From NCBI GenBank assembly GCA_963702935.1, contig OY969772.1, positions 1,240,001 to 1,304,000 of the forward strand: 64,000 nt of DNA, read 5' to 3'. Positions 25,228 to 34,798 of the stretch are shown one piece after another. The notes beneath the pieces are model-generated. The model had not been told where the DNA came from. It made no database searches and saw nothing but the letters and a program-made list of their open reading frames with translations. This DNA comes from DAOTWA01 sp963702935. GTDB lineage: Bacteria; Chloroflexota; Anaerolineae; Anaerolineales; Anaerolineaceae. Position 1 is the stretch's first letter. Each line of letters starts with the position of its first letter. Position numbers and translations under genes: made by a program.

Positions 25228-27015
25228 ATGCCTGATCCAGTTCTAGTCGCCGTCGCCTGGCCTTACGCCAACGCCGAAATCCACGTGGGCAACCTGACCG
25301 GCTCTTACCTGCCGGCGGACATCTTCGCGCGTTACCAGCGCCTGAAGGGCCGCCAGGTGCTGATGGTCTCCGGCTCGGATGCCCACGGCACGCCCATCAC
25401 CGTGCGCGCCGACGCCGAGGGCGTTTCCCCGGTGGAGGTCTACCAGCGCTTTCACGCCGGTTTCCTGGACCTGTTCCAGCAGCTCGGCCTGACCTACGAC
25501 CTGTTCACCTCCACCCATACCGACAATCATTTCAAGGTCTCGCAGGCCATCTTCCTGGCCCTCATGCAGAACGGATACCTGTACACCGACCGCGAGAAGC
25601 AGTGGTTTTCACCCGCCCAGGGGCGCTTCTTGCCCGACCGCTACGTGGAAGGCACCTGCTACATCTGCGGTTACACCAACGCGCGCAGCGACCAGTGCGA
25701 CCACTGCGGCAACCTGCTCGATCCCAGCCTGCTGATCGACCCGCGCTCCAAGATCGACGGCTCCACGCCTGAGCTGCGCGAGACCGAGCATTATTACCTC
25801 GACCTGGGCAAGCTCCAGCCCGACATCGTGGCTTTCCTCCAGCAGCGCGAGAGCTACTGGCGGCCCAACGTGCTGCGCCAGTCGTTGGGGCAGATCCAGG
25901 CCGACGGCCTGCACGGCCGCCCCATCACCCGCGACCTGGACTGGGGCATCCCCGTGCCCATCGAGGGTTGGAAGGGCAAGTGCCTGTACGTGTGGTTCGA
26001 GGCCGTCATCGGCTACCTCTCGGCCGCCATCGAGTGGGCGCAGCCATTCGGACGATCCCGAAGCCTGGCAGGCCTGGTGGACCAATCCGCAGGCCAGGGC
26101 CTATTACTTCATCGGCAAGGACAACATCCCCTTCCATGCCGTGATCTGGCCGGCGCAGTTGATCGGCTGCGGCACGGCCTTCGGCGGCCTGATCGGCAGC
26201 CCGGCGGACGCGCCCTTTATCCTGCCCTACGACGTGCCCGCCAACGAGTTCATGAACCTGGAGGGCCAGAAGATCTCCGGCAGCCGCAACTGGGCCGTGT
26301 GGGGGCGCGATTTCCTCATCGCGCTACGATCCCGACCCGTTGCGCTATTACCTGACGGCCAACATGCCCGAGAGCAAGGACACCGATTGGGATTGGGGCG
26401 ATTTCTTCCATCGCAACAACGACGAGCTGGTGGCCACCTGGGGCAACCTGGCCAACCGCGTGCTCTCCTTTGCCTACAAGCACTGGGAGGGCCGGGTGCC
26501 CGACCCCGGCGAGCTGCGGCCTGCCGACCAGGAGCTCCTGGCAGCCGTGGAGGCCGGCTTCCAGAGCGTGGGCGAGCAGTTGGAGGCCGTCCACCTGCGC
26601 GCCGCCCTGGGCGAAGCCATGCGCCTGGCCAGCGAGGTCAACAAATACCTGGACACCACCGCGCCCTGGTTTGACCATCAAGACCGACAAAGCCGCCGCG
26701 GCACGCTCCATCTACACCGCCCTGCGCGCCATCGACTCGCTCAAGGTGCTGTTCTCGCCCTTCCTGCCCTTCACCAGCGAGAAGCTGCACACCTTCCTGG
26801 GCTACGACGCGCCCCTGTTCGGCGAGCAATCCACCGAGGTGCGCCCGGACGCGGTCGGCGAGCACACCGTGCTGCGTTATGCCCCCGGCCGGGCCAGCGG
26901 GCGCTGGGAGCCCAGCGCGCTCCAGCCCGGCGCGCCCCTGCGCCAGCCGGCACCCCTCTTCCGCAAGCTGGAGGTCAGCATCGTGGAGGAGGAGCGAGCT
27001 CGCCTGGGAAATTAG
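25228..27015 (+). CDS. metG: methionyl-tRNA synthetase, interrupted by three frameshifts
   Basis: Charges tRNA-Met. The first frame gives AWPYANAEIHVGNLTGSYLPADI (HIGH-type motif), the zinc knuckle CYICGYTNARSDQCDHCG and DWGIPVPIEGWKGKCLYVWFEA. Frame then shifts near 26044-26052 (next frame: YYFIGKDNIPFHAVIWPAQL, and the KMSKS-equivalent EGQKISGSRNW), near 26316-26326 (RYDPDPLRYYLT) and near 26670 (TIKTDKAAAARSIYTALRAID), ending at 27015. All three shifts are in the same direction. Together they give a complete ~595-residue MetRS without C-terminal dimer domain. As metG is essential, sequence error is more likely than a pseudogene, but a second copy elsewhere would change this. Confidence 0.88.
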
Positions 27016-27707
27016 CCAGGCTCCGCCAGCGCCACCCACTCCGGCAGGGCGGCCAGCAGGCCCTCCATCACGCCCGCCGTGGCCGCGTGGAACACCTCCG
27101 GCTTGCCGTAGGCTTCCCCGCCCTGCGCGCCCACCAGGTCGGTCACCCCGCGCAAGATCAGGCAGCGCACCCCCATTCTGGCCGCCACCCAGGCGATGGC
27201 CCCCGATTCCCAATCCCCGGCCACCGCGCCGTAGCGCGCCTTGAGCCGGGGCACCTCCTCCGCCACCAGATCGCGGTCGCCGGAGACCAGCAGAGTGCGC
27301 ACCACCGGCTGCGGCGTGCGCTCGCCCAGCCAGCTCAAATCCAGCTCCGTGGTGAAGGCCGCGATGGCCTCATCGGCATCCGTCATCTGCTCGACGATGT
27401 CGTACACCAGGGTGCGCTCGGCCAGCACCACCGCGCCGCGCCGGATCGCACCCTGGAAGCCGCCGCACGTGCCCAGGTTGACCAGCAGCGCCGGCTTCCA
27501 GCGGTCAAGAGCGTACTGGGTCGCGGCGGCCGCCGCGATCCTGCCCCACCCGCCGTGGAAGAAGACCGCCGGGCGGCCCTGCACCTGGCGCTCGAGCCAC
27601 TCTCCCAACGGGGAGGGCTGCGCCTCGGCTTCCGGATAAAAAGCGCGCACGCAGCGCCATTCGGCATCCGCCGAGATCATCACCACGATGCGAGGAGATC
27701 CACTCAA
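27012..27707 (-). CDS. nucleoside phosphorylase/nucleosidase family protein (MTA/SAH nucleosidase-like)
   Basis: The 231-residue protein shows the PNP/UDP superfamily pattern: the phosphate/base-binding start IVVMISADAEW, LLVNLGTCGGF (GTCGG), DMExxA-like DWESGAIAWVA and the catalytic LILRGVTDLVG (Asp). It likely removes the base from a nucleoside such as methylthioadenosine or adenosylhomocysteine; substrate not assigned. It converges with metG (4-bp overlap) and lies downstream of pncC on the same strand. Confidence 0.8.
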   Translation of the reverse strand: MSGSPRIVVMISADAEWRCVRAFYPEAEAQPSPLGEWLERQVQGRPAVFFHGGWGRIAAAAATQYALDRWKPALLVNLGTCGGFQGAIRRGAVVLAERTLVYDIVEQMTDADEAIAAFTTELDLSWLGERTPQPVVRTLLVSGDRDLVAEEVPRLKARYGAVAGDWESGAIAWVAARMGVRCLILRGVTDLVGAQGGEAYGKPEVFHAATAGVMEGLLAALPEWVALAEPG

Positions 27708-27720
27708 TGTTCCACTCCTT

Positions 27721-27757
27721 CACTCCCCTCTCCCAGGGGGAGAGGGGCTGGGGGTGA
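27721..27757. repeat. 'CCCTCTCCC..GGGAGAGGGGCTGGGGG' repeat
   Basis: CTCCCCTCTCCCAGGGGGAG followed by AGGGGCTGGGGGTGAGGG is a hairpin-forming copy of the repeat family also seen within the murI 5' end. Confidence 0.7.
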
Positions 27758-27804
27758 GGGCGCCGGCCTGCGCCACTGCACCCGCGGCGCGGTGAAATTC
27801 AGCC

Positions 27805-28044
27805 TCAGGCCAGGTCGGGGCGCATTCCGCTGGGAGGCGCCAGCAGCCAGCGGCCAGTGTCCACCTGGAAGACCAGCTCGTAGACCCGCCCGTCCGGCGT
27901 GCCGCACAGCACGTGCAGCCCATCGGGGCTGCGCCATTGCCGCCCGGTCGAATCCACGCGCACCGCCACCCCCTGCCAGGTGAAGCCCAGCGGAGTGACG
28001 CGTCCCTCGCGGTCGAAGCGCGTGGTGACTTCAATCGTCTCCAT
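27805..28044 (-). CDS. small hypothetical protein (79 aa)
   Basis: The frame starts 14 bp inside the 3' end of pncC on the same strand, suggesting translational coupling, and ends ahead of a dispersed repeat. The product is a compact beta-rich polypeptide (TTRFDREGRVTPLGFTWQG, WRSPDGLHVLCGTPDGRVYE) with no signal peptide, membrane segment or known catalytic motif. Function unknown; the overlap and reasonable composition support it being real. Confidence 0.6.
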   Translation of the reverse strand: METIEVTTRFDREGRVTPLGFTWQGVAVRVDSTGRQWRSPDGLHVLCGTPDGRVYELVFQVDTGRWLLAPPSGMRPDLA

Positions 28045-28528
28045 GCAACGTTTTCCCTTGCAGGTAATCCACCACCCATTGCAGCGCCGTCTGGGCGGCC
28101 TGCTCCTTGTTCTGCCAGCGATCCCCCGCGAACATGCGGTGGAAAGCCCACTCGCCAGTGGGCGTGCTCAGCCCGAACCACACCAGGCCCACGGGCTTGT
28201 TGGGCATCCCTCCGCCCGGCCCCAGGATGCCGCTCACCGCCGCGCCGATGTCCGCGTCCAGGGCGCGCCGCACCCCGCGCGCCATTTCCAGCACGGTCTC
28301 GCGGCTGACTGCGCCGTATTGCTCCAGCGTGGCGTGCTGCACACCCAATAAACGCTCCTTGGCCGCGTAAGCGTAAGCCGTGACGCTGCCCAGGTAATAC
28401 TCCGAGGAGCCGGGCACGTTAGTGATGCGATGGCCGATCAGCCCACCCGTGCAGGATTCGGCCACACACAGCATCCATCCGCGCGGCCGCAACAGATCGC
28501 CTAATTGAGTTTCGATGTCTTTTTCCAC
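28031..28528 (-). CDS. pncC: nicotinamide-nucleotide amidohydrolase (CinA C-terminal)
   Basis: The 165-residue protein is the stand-alone CinA C-terminal domain, which deamidates NMN to nicotinate mononucleotide in NAD recycling. Signature: MLCVAESCTGGLIGHRITNVPGSS, YLGSVTAYAYAAKERLLGV, the helix VSRETVLEMARGVRRAL and GILGPGGGMPNKPVGLVWFGL. No N-terminal CinA ADP-ribose pyrophosphatase domain is fused. Start ATG 28528. It heads a short minus-strand unit. Confidence 0.92.
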   Translation of the reverse strand: MEKDIETQLGDLLRPRGWMLCVAESCTGGLIGHRITNVPGSSEYYLGSVTAYAYAAKERLLGVQHATLEQYGAVSRETVLEMARGVRRALDADIGAAVSGILGPGGGMPNKPVGLVWFGLSTPTGEWAFHRMFAGDRWQNKEQAAQTALQWVVDYLQGKTLHGDD

Positions 28529-28545
28529 AGATTAGCGTTCCTTTG

Positions 28546-28611
28546 CCCCTCGCCTGGAGGGATCGCGATAGCATTCCCTTGGGGAAGAGGGGTTGGGGTG
28601 AGGGGAAATCA
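28546..28611. repeat. dispersed repeat with 'GATCGCGATAGCATTCCC' insert
   Basis: Same structure as 11036-11113: C-rich arm, GGGATCGCGATAGCATTC core, then GGGGAAGAGGGGTTGGGGTG. Confidence 0.7.
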
Positions 28612-28615
28612 CCGT

Positions 28616-29591
28616 TTATTGCGACCACTTCGTGGGCTTGCGCTCCCAGCGATGCCCCTTGAGCTGCCGGTGCAGCTCCGCGGGCAGCGGGCCGGCGTCG
28701 CTGGCGGCGATGTTGCTCTCCACGTGGCGGCGCTTGCGCATGCCGGGGATGATCGTGCTGACGGTTGGATTGTTGAGGATGAAGCGCAGCGCCATGTCGG
28801 GCAGGCTCATGCCGGGCGGCACGAGCGGCTTGAGCGCTTCGGCGTGCTCCACGCTGGACTTCAGGTTTTCGGGCACGAAATAAGTGTTGCGCCAGTCTCC
28901 TCGCGGCCACTGGCTCTCCAACGTGAGTGTGCCGGTCAGGCGTGCCCTCGTCGAAGGGCACGCGCGCGATCACCGCCACGTCCATCTCGGCGCAGGCCGG
29001 GAAGAGCTCGTCTTCCGGGTTCTGGTCGAAGATGTTGTAGATCACCTGCACGGCGTCGATCAACCCGCTGCGCACGGCTTTGACCCCGTTCCAGGGCTCC
29101 CAGCGGTTGATGCTGATGCCCACTGCGCGGATCAGCCCCTGGCGGCGCAGGTCTTCGATCGTGCGGCTCCAGCGGTCATCTTCCAGCCAGGCGTCTTCCC
29201 ACACGTGGAACTGGATCAGGTCGAGGCGTCCAGTCCCAGGTTCTTCAGGCTCTTGTGCACGTATTCTTCGATGTGTCGGGCGGGAAAATCGTCGTCCAGC
29301 GTAGAACTCGCGCGCGGCTAGGCCAGACGCGGTTCTTGGGCGGGATCTTGGTTGCCACGTACAGCTTTTTGTCGGGGTTGGCGCGCACGAGCTTGCCCAG
29401 CAGGCCCTCGCTGCGGCCGCTCGCCATAAGCCTAGGCGGTATCGAAGAAATTGCAGCCCAGATCTACGGCATGTTGCAGCGGACCGCAGCGACTGCTCGT
29501 CGTCCGAGCCGCTCCATCCGCCCATCCCCCACATGCCATAGCCGATCTCGCTCACCATCCAGCCCATACGCCCAAATCGGCGGGTTTTCAT
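28616..29591 (-). CDS. aldo/keto reductase, multiply frameshifted
   Basis: Joined across at least five indels the segments form one NADPH-dependent aldo/keto reductase: MKTRRFGRMGWMVSEIGYG (start 29591), then ASGRSEGLLGKLVRANPDKKLYVATKIPPKN (near 29420-29340), RLDLIQFHVWEDAWLEDDR, IRAVGISINRW, AVQVIYNIFDQNPE, VAVIARVPFDEG (to 28942), and the C-terminal segment SQWPRGDWRN...LRFILNNPTVSTIIPGMRKRRHVESN to 28616. Indel sites are visible near 28940, 29228, 29298, 29430 and 29485. This density is the worst in the window; it may be poor assembly or a decayed gene. Substrate unknown. Confidence 0.7.
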
Positions 29592-29673
29592 GGTCACACC
29601 TCCTGTTCTCAAAGGAATTTAGAGTCGCAGGCAATTATAACCTTCCTTACCAGGAGGATCGAGAAGCAAATAG

Positions 29674-29704
29674 CCCCCCTTTGTAAGGGGGGGTTGGGGG
29701 GATT
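29674..29704. repeat. 'CCCCCCTTTGTAAGGGGGGG' repeat
   Basis: CCCCCCTTTGTAAGGGGGGG followed by TTGGGGGGATTC is a hairpin-forming copy of the family at 5146-5190 and 34695-34726. It lies just upstream of the P-type ATPase. Confidence 0.75.
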
Positions 29705-29745
29705 CAGATTCTCCAATTTTCCCGTTTTGCGGATAGAATTGACCC

Positions 29746-32256
29746 ATGCTTGCCGAATCTGGCCCGGCCCTCTCCCCTACCGATCCCGAGCGCGGACTGA
29801 CCGAGCGCGAAGCTCAAGAACGCCGCGCCGCCGGGCTGGGCAACCACGTCGCCGTGCAAAGCAGTCGCTCTTACCGGCAGATCCTGCAAGAGAACGTCTT
29901 CACCTTCGTCAACGTGGTGCTCTTCTCCCTGGGCGCCGATCTCCATCGCCGTGGGCCGCACCAGCGACGCGTTAGTCTCGGTGGGCATCATCCTGGTCAA
30001 CGTGGTGGTCAGCGTGGTACAGGAAGTGCGCGCCAAGCGCACCCTCGACCGCATCGCCCTGCTCACCCGCCCCCGGCCTCCGTGATCCGCGCCGGGCAGG
30101 AGCGCAGCATGGACCCCGCCGAGATCGTGCTTGGCGACTTGCTGGTGGTGCGCCCCGGCGACCAGATCGTGGTGGACGGCGCGCTGGTCTCCGGTGGCGC
30201 ATGGAGGTGGACGAAGCCCTGCTCACCGGCGAGTCGACCTGCCGTGCCCAAGCGCGATGGCGCTCCGCTCTATTCGGGCAGCTTCTGCGTCAACGGCAGC
30301 GCGCGCTTCCTGGCCCAAAAAGTGGGCGCAGACAGTCTGGCCAACCAGCTCACCCTCGGCGCGCGCGCCTATCGCCGCGTGTTCACCCCCGTGCAGCGGG
30401 AGATCAACCTGGTGGTGCGTGTGCTGCTGCTCATCGCCGGCTACCTGGAGCTGCTGCTGGTGATCACCGCGCTGGTGGACAAGCTTCCCTTCGTGGAAGC
30501 CGTGCGCTCCTCGGTGGTGGTGATCGGGCTGGTGCCCAACGGCCTGTTTTTGGCCATCGCCACCGCCTACGCCCTGGGCGCGGTGCGCATCGCCCGCCAG
30601 GGGGCCCTGGTGCAGCAGGCCAACGCCATGGAATCGCTCGCCAACGTGGACGTGCTCTGCCTGGACAAGACCGGCACGCTGACCGCCAACCGCATCCGCC
30701 TGGCCGCTTTGCATCCCCTCGGCCCCTCCGAAGACGAGCTGCGCCGCCTGCTGGGCGATTTTGCCGCCAGCGCCACCACCCGCAACCGCACCGCCGAGGC
30801 CATCGCGGCGGCTTTCCCCGGCCAGGCGCGGCCCCTGTTCGAGGAGGTGCCTTTCTCTTCGTCTTACCGCTGGAGCGGGCTGGTCTACGCCGGGGAGGAC
30901 GGCGCGCAGCGCGCGGCCTACCTGCTCGGCGCGCCCGAGACCCTGGGAGCCTCCCTGGGCAGCCAGCCCGTCCTCGCGGATGGGCCGTTGGCTGCCTGGA
31001 CGGAGCAGGGATTGCGGGTGCTGCTCTTCGCGCGCCTCCTCGACCCGCCCGCCTTGCGCGGCGCGGAAGGCAAGCCGGCCCTGCCCCTGGGGCTAGAGCC
31101 GCTGGGCCTGCTGGCGCTCAGCGACGAGCTGCGCCCCGCGGCCCGCGAGACGCTGGAATCCTTCCGCGAGAGCGGTGTAAAGGTCAAGATCATCTCGGGC
31201 GACAGCCCCGAGACGGTGGCGGCCCTGGCGCGGCAGGCCGGCCTGGGCTCCAATTTGCGCCTGGTCTCCGGCCTGGAGCTGGCCGAGATGGAGCCGGCGC
31301 GCTTTTCCGCAGCGGCCGAACAGGGCGACATCTTCGGGCGCATCACCCCCCAGCAGAAGGAGCAGATCGTGCACGCCCTGCGCGATAGCGGGCATTACGT
31401 GGCCATGACCGGCGACGGCGTCAACGACGTGCTCTCTCTCAAGCGCGCCAACCTGGGCATCGCCATGCAGAGCGGCAGCCAGGCCACCCGCGCCGTGGCC
31501 GATATCGTCCTGATGGGCGACACTTTCTCCGCCTTGCCCGCCGCCGTGCGCGAGGGCCAGCGCATTACCAACGGGATGCAGGACATCCTCAAGCTGTTCA
31601 TGGCGCGCGTCTTTTACGTGGCTTTGCTCATCCTCTCCACCGGCGTGATCGGCGGCTTCCCTTACGCCCCCAAGAACGTCTCCATTTTGACCCTGCTGAC
31701 CGTGGGCATCCCCACCCTGGCGCTGGCCGCCTGGGCGCGTCCGGCGCGCATCCCGCACGTCAGCATGGTGCGGCGCATGTTGCACTTCGTGCTGCCCTCC
31801 GCGCTGACCTTGAGCCTGTTTGGGTTGGGGGTGTTCATGGCCTACTTCATTCCGGCTTACGCCAGCATCGCCGGCCGCGCGGACGAGACCACCGTGGCGC
31901 TCTTGCAGCAGCCGGCGCAGACCGCGCTGACGCATTTCACCCTGCTGTGCGGGCTGCTGTTGATCGTGTTCGTCGAGCCGCCCACTAAGCTGTGGGTGGG
32001 CGGCGCCCGGCTTAACGGCGACCCTAAGCCGGCCGTCCTGGCCGCGCTGCTCTACGTGATCTACCTGTTCATCGTGGCGTCCTGGCCCTTCCAGCGCTTC
32101 TTCGACCTGGCCCCCCTGGGGCTGCTGGACGAGTTGTTCCTCACCGCGTTGGCGCTGGCCTGGGCCGCCCTGCTGCGCTGGGTGTGGCGCACGCGCCTGT
32201 TAGAGCGCCTCTTGAGCGTGGATCTGGACTCTGGAAGGATGAAGGATGAGGGATGA
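29746..32256 (+). CDS. cation-transporting P-type ATPase (CtpE-like), with compensated frameshifts
   Basis: An 836-residue P-type ATPase: actuator region around residues 120-180, phosphorylation motif VLCLDKTGTLTANR (Asp near 308), nucleotide domain, hinge MTGDGVNDVLSLKRANLGIAM and about six C-terminal membrane helices. The architecture and the MGDTFSALPAAVREGQRI segment recall CtpE-type calcium pumps, but the ion is not proven. Two pairs of opposite indels (about 29938 with 30073, and 30200 with 30240) scramble short stretches that otherwise read as the second membrane helix and the TGES loop. No Shine-Dalgarno; TAGAAT ends 6 bp before ATG. The last ~8 residues come from the GAAGGATGAAGGATGAGGGA repeat. 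Confidence 0.85.
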   Translation: MLAESGPALSPTDPERGLTEREAQERRAAGLGNHVAVQSSRSYRQILQENVFTFVNVVLFSLGADLHRRGPHQRRVSLGGHHPGQRGGQRGTGSARQAHPRPHRPAHPPPASVIRAGQERSMDPAEIVLGDLLVVRPGDQIVVDGALVSGGAWRWTKPCSPASRPAVPKRDGAPLYSGSFCVNGSARFLAQKVGADSLANQLTLGARAYRRVFTPVQREINLVVRVLLLIAGYLELLLVITALVDKLPFVEAVRSSVVVIGLVPNGLFLAIATAYALGAVRIARQGALVQQANAMESLANVDVLCLDKTGTLTANRIRLAALHPLGPSEDELRRLLGDFAASATTRNRTAEAIAAAFPGQARPLFEEVPFSSSYRWSGLVYAGEDGAQRAAYLLGAPETLGASLGSQPVLADGPLAAWTEQGLRVLLFARLLDPPALRGAEGKPALPLGLEPLGLLALSDELRPAARETLESFRESGVKVKIISGDSPETVAALARQAGLGSNLRLVSGLELAEMEPARFSAAAEQGDIFGRITPQQKEQIVHALRDSGHYVAMTGDGVNDVLSLKRANLGIAMQSGSQATRAVADIVLMGDTFSALPAAVREGQRITNGMQDILKLFMARVFYVALLILSTGVIGGFPYAPKNVSILTLLTVGIPTLALAAWARPARIPHVSMVRRMLHFVLPSALTLSLFGLGVFMAYFIPAYASIAGRADETTVALLQQPAQTALTHFTLLCGLLLIVFVEPPTKLWVGGARLNGDPKPAVLAALLYVIYLFIVASWPFQRFFDLAPLGLLDELFLTALALAWAALLRWVWRTRLLERLLSVDLDSGRMKDEG

Positions 32257-32405
32257 GGAAGGCCACCAGGCGATCAGGCAACCAGGAATATGGCTCGCTT
32301 CCTGATCCCTGATCACCTGATCGCCTGATTACTTTCCCCTTTCATCCTTCATCCTTCTGCCTTCATCCTTTTCATCTCATCCTTCCTACTTCATCCTTTC
32401 CCTCA
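32254..32405. repeat. intergenic repeats ('GATCAGGC' and 'CATCCTTC')
   Basis: CAGGCGATCAGGCAACCAGG words are followed by their complement (CTGATCACCTGATCGCC) and by CTTTCATCCTTCATCCTTC runs. The spacer separates convergent genes and contains both stop codons' neighbourhoods. Confidence 0.7.
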
Positions 32406-33402
32406 TTCCTCATCCTTGATTATTTTCATACTTATTGGCGAGCCAGGCGCGCTCAGCTCCCACTCGTTTCCATTCTGGGCAGGCTCTGCGCGCAGCGCCA
32501 CACCCAGGAAGGCCAGGCGCTGCGCCAGCTCACGCATGAAGCCCAGCGCCGCGGGAACGTCCGCGCAAGTGAAGACCAGCGCGTCCAGGCCGCCCAACGC
32601 CGCCGCGCCCTCGCCGATGGCCTTGATCAGGTGGTGGCGCAAGACGCTCACCGCCAGCGCCGCGCCCGGCTCCCGGCTGCGCAACAGCTCCTCGAAGCGC
32701 ACCGGCTTCCCTACCAGCGCCTGGAAGCCGCTCTCGTGCGTCAAGATGTGCTCGATCTCCGCCGGGGAGCGCCCGCTCTCGCGCAGGAACAGCGCGATGC
32801 TGGGGTCCAGGTCGCCGCAAGTGGTCGCGCCGGGCAGCCCCTCCGAGGAGCGGAAGCCGTAGCTGGTCTCCACCGCCTGCCCGTCCAGGAAGGCCGCCAG
32901 GCTGGGCTGCGCGCCCAGGTACACGCTCAGCACGCGCCGGGCGTCCCGCGCTCCCTCCCAGGCGCGCTGGTGGCGCAGCCCGTCCCCGCCGAAGCGCCGC
33001 ACCCCCTGGGCATAGAATTCGTAGGGCAGCGCGTAGACTTTGGCCCGCTCGGGCAGGTGCGCGAACAGGGCCGTCTGGCATAACAGCAGGTGCGGAATCT
33101 TCGGGGCGCAGCCTCAGGCCCACCTTCACGGCGGCCAGCGTGCGCCCGTTCTCTTCCGGCAGATATTCCAGGCAGGCCTCGATCTGGGCCAGCACGCTCT
33201 CGTCCACGCGCTGCATCGGCTCCTGGAAGACTTCTCCACCGTGCGCCAGCACGTAGCTGATGGCGCTGGCCACCCGGAAGGCGTTCAGCCCGGCCAGCCC
33301 CTCCGGGTGCAGCGGATCGAAGGCCAGCTCGCCTCGCGCTTGCTGCCCTGCCTCGTTCAGCTTCCAGCGGATGCCCTCCGCAGTAGGCTCAATGCGTAGC
33401 AT
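32403..33402 (-). CDS. degenerate acetate-kinase-family paralogue, one frameshift
   Basis: Two frames join at about 33098-33101 into a ~333-residue protein. After the join it aligns by eye with acetate kinase: LLCQTALFAHLPERAKVYALPYEFYAQGVRRFG, VLSVYLGAQPSLAAFLDGQAVETSYGF and TTCGDLDPSIALFLRESG. Key positions differ from active family members: the N-terminal NxGSSS phosphate loop is absent, DTAFH reads QTALF, HLGNG reads YLGAQ, DTSMG reads ETSYG, and TRSGD/TRTGD reads TTCGD (catalytic Arg lost). It starts 14 bp inside the upstream acetate-kinase gene, so it is co-translated with it. Probably a non-catalytic partner or regulator. Confidence 0.75.
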
Positions 33403-34609
33403 GGCTCGCCTCCTTGAACAGCCTCACCCCTTCCATGCCGATCACGCGCTCCTCGTCGGTGGGCACCGAGAGCACCTTCACCGGCGAGTCTGGCGCGCTG
33501 ACCAGCGTGATGCGCTCCGCCGGGGCCGCTTCGTTGGCCGCCCGCTCCAGCCGCACGCCGCACCACTGCATGTCCTCGCAGGCTTTCTGGCGCACGCGCC
33601 AGTTCTGCACGCCGATGTCGTCCGTGAAGATCAGCGCGTCCATGCCGCCCAGCAGGGCTGCGAACCCGCCGATGGTCTTCTTCAGCCGGTAGGTGTACAG
33701 CTCGAAGGCCAGCGCGGCGCGCGCGTTCTTTTCCTCATCCATCGCGTGGATCAGGTCGCGCAGGTCGCTGGAGAAGCCCGACAGCCCCAGCAGCCCGCTC
33801 TGCTTGTTGAACAGCCCGGTGAGCTGTTCCGCGCTGTAACCCTGCTTTTCCATCAGGAAGGTGGGCAGCAGCGGGTCGAGATCGCCGGTGCGCGTGCTCA
33901 TCACCAGGCCGGCCAACGGCGAATAGCCCATGGAGGTATCCACGCTGCGCCCGCCGGCCACGGCCGCCACGCTCGAGCCGCCCGTGCCCAGGTGGCAGGC
34001 CACCAGGCGCAGCTCTTCCAGCGGACGCTCCAGGAAGCGCGCCGCCTGCTGCGTGACGAACTGGTAGGACAGCCCGTGGAAGCCGTACTTGCGCAGCCCG
34101 TAGCCCTCGCGCAGCTCCCTGGGCAGGGCGTAAGTGGACGCTTCCGGCGCCAGCCCGGCGTGGAAAGCCGTATCGAAGGTCAGGTATTGCGGCGTGCCGG
34201 GCAGCGCCGCGCGGCACACCTCGATCACGCTCAGCGAGTTGGGATTGTGGATGGGCGCCAGCGGCAGGAGCTCCTGGAGCCGGGCCAGCGCCTGGGGGGT
34301 CAGGCGGACGGATTCGCGGAAGAGGCTCCCGCCGTGCACGAAGCGATGCCCCACCGCGTCCACGCTGACCCCGGCATCTTGCAAGTAGTGAAGCGCCAGG
34401 GTGGCCGCCTCACGATGATTGGGAATGGGCGTCACCTGCTGGCGGGTCTCCCCACCGTGGTGATGCTCGATGAAAGAAGGCTGGCTGCCTCGCACTCCCA
34501 CGCGGTGCGCTTTGCCGCTGCGTACCACTTGCAGCGTATCGTCGTCAGCGGCGGCGAAAAGCTTATAGTTGAGCGAGGAGCTGCCACAGTTAAAGACCAG
34601 GATGTTCAA
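33389..34609 (-). CDS. ackA: acetate kinase family protein
   Basis: The 406-residue ASKHA-fold kinase carries FNCGSSSLNYKLF (Asn and phosphate loop), VGHRFVHGG (Arg), LTFDTAFHAGL (catalytic Asp), KYGFHGLSY (His), CHLGTGGSSVAA and STRTGDLDP (Arg). The C-terminal Mg-binding GIGEN motif of classic AckA reads DIGVQNW, so the usual Glu is missing and the exact phosphoacceptor (acetate, propionate or other) is uncertain. It lies upstream of and overlapping its degenerate paralogue. Start ATG 34609 after TAGGAGGCGAAC. Confidence 0.85.
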   Translation of the reverse strand: MNILVFNCGSSSLNYKLFAAADDDTLQVVRSGKAHRVGVRGSQPSFIEHHHGGETRQQVTPIPNHREAATLALHYLQDAGVSVDAVGHRFVHGGSLFRESVRLTPQALARLQELLPLAPIHNPNSLSVIEVCRAALPGTPQYLTFDTAFHAGLAPEASTYALPRELREGYGLRKYGFHGLSYQFVTQQAARFLERPLEELRLVACHLGTGGSSVAAVAGGRSVDTSMGYSPLAGLVMSTRTGDLDPLLPTFLMEKQGYSAEQLTGLFNKQSGLLGLSGFSSDLRDLIHAMDEEKNARAALAFELYTYRLKKTIGGFAALLGGMDALIFTDDIGVQNWRVRQKACEDMQWCGVRLERAANEAAPAERITLVSAPDSPVKVLSVPTDEERVIGMEGVRLFKEASHATH

Positions 34610-34694
34610 TGTTCGCCTCCTAAAACATCCGCTATTATAAGCCCGCTAAGGGATCAGGAGGCAGTGGATAGAGAGTAGAGAATAGAGAATAGTT

Positions 34695-34778
34695 ACCCCC
34701 CTTTCTAAGGGGGGCAGGGGGGATTCCCCGTTCCACGCCCAACCCGCAACGGTAGGGCGGCTTTCCAAAGCCGCCCAG
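34695..34778. repeat. two dispersed hairpin repeats
   Basis: CCCCCCTTTCTAAGGGGGGC (34695-34726 family of 29674) followed by GGTAGGGCGGCTTTCCAAAG with CCGCCC (about 34750-34778). The second element recurs at 62030-62056 and in variant form at 40026-40050. Confidence 0.75.
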
Positions 34779-34798
34779 GATAAGCCTCGCCAGACTCT

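Noticed and set aside
25228..27015. Calling metG a pseudogene
   Set aside because: All functional motifs are present and the indels are small and in one direction; an essential gene with recoverable frames is better explained by sequence error.
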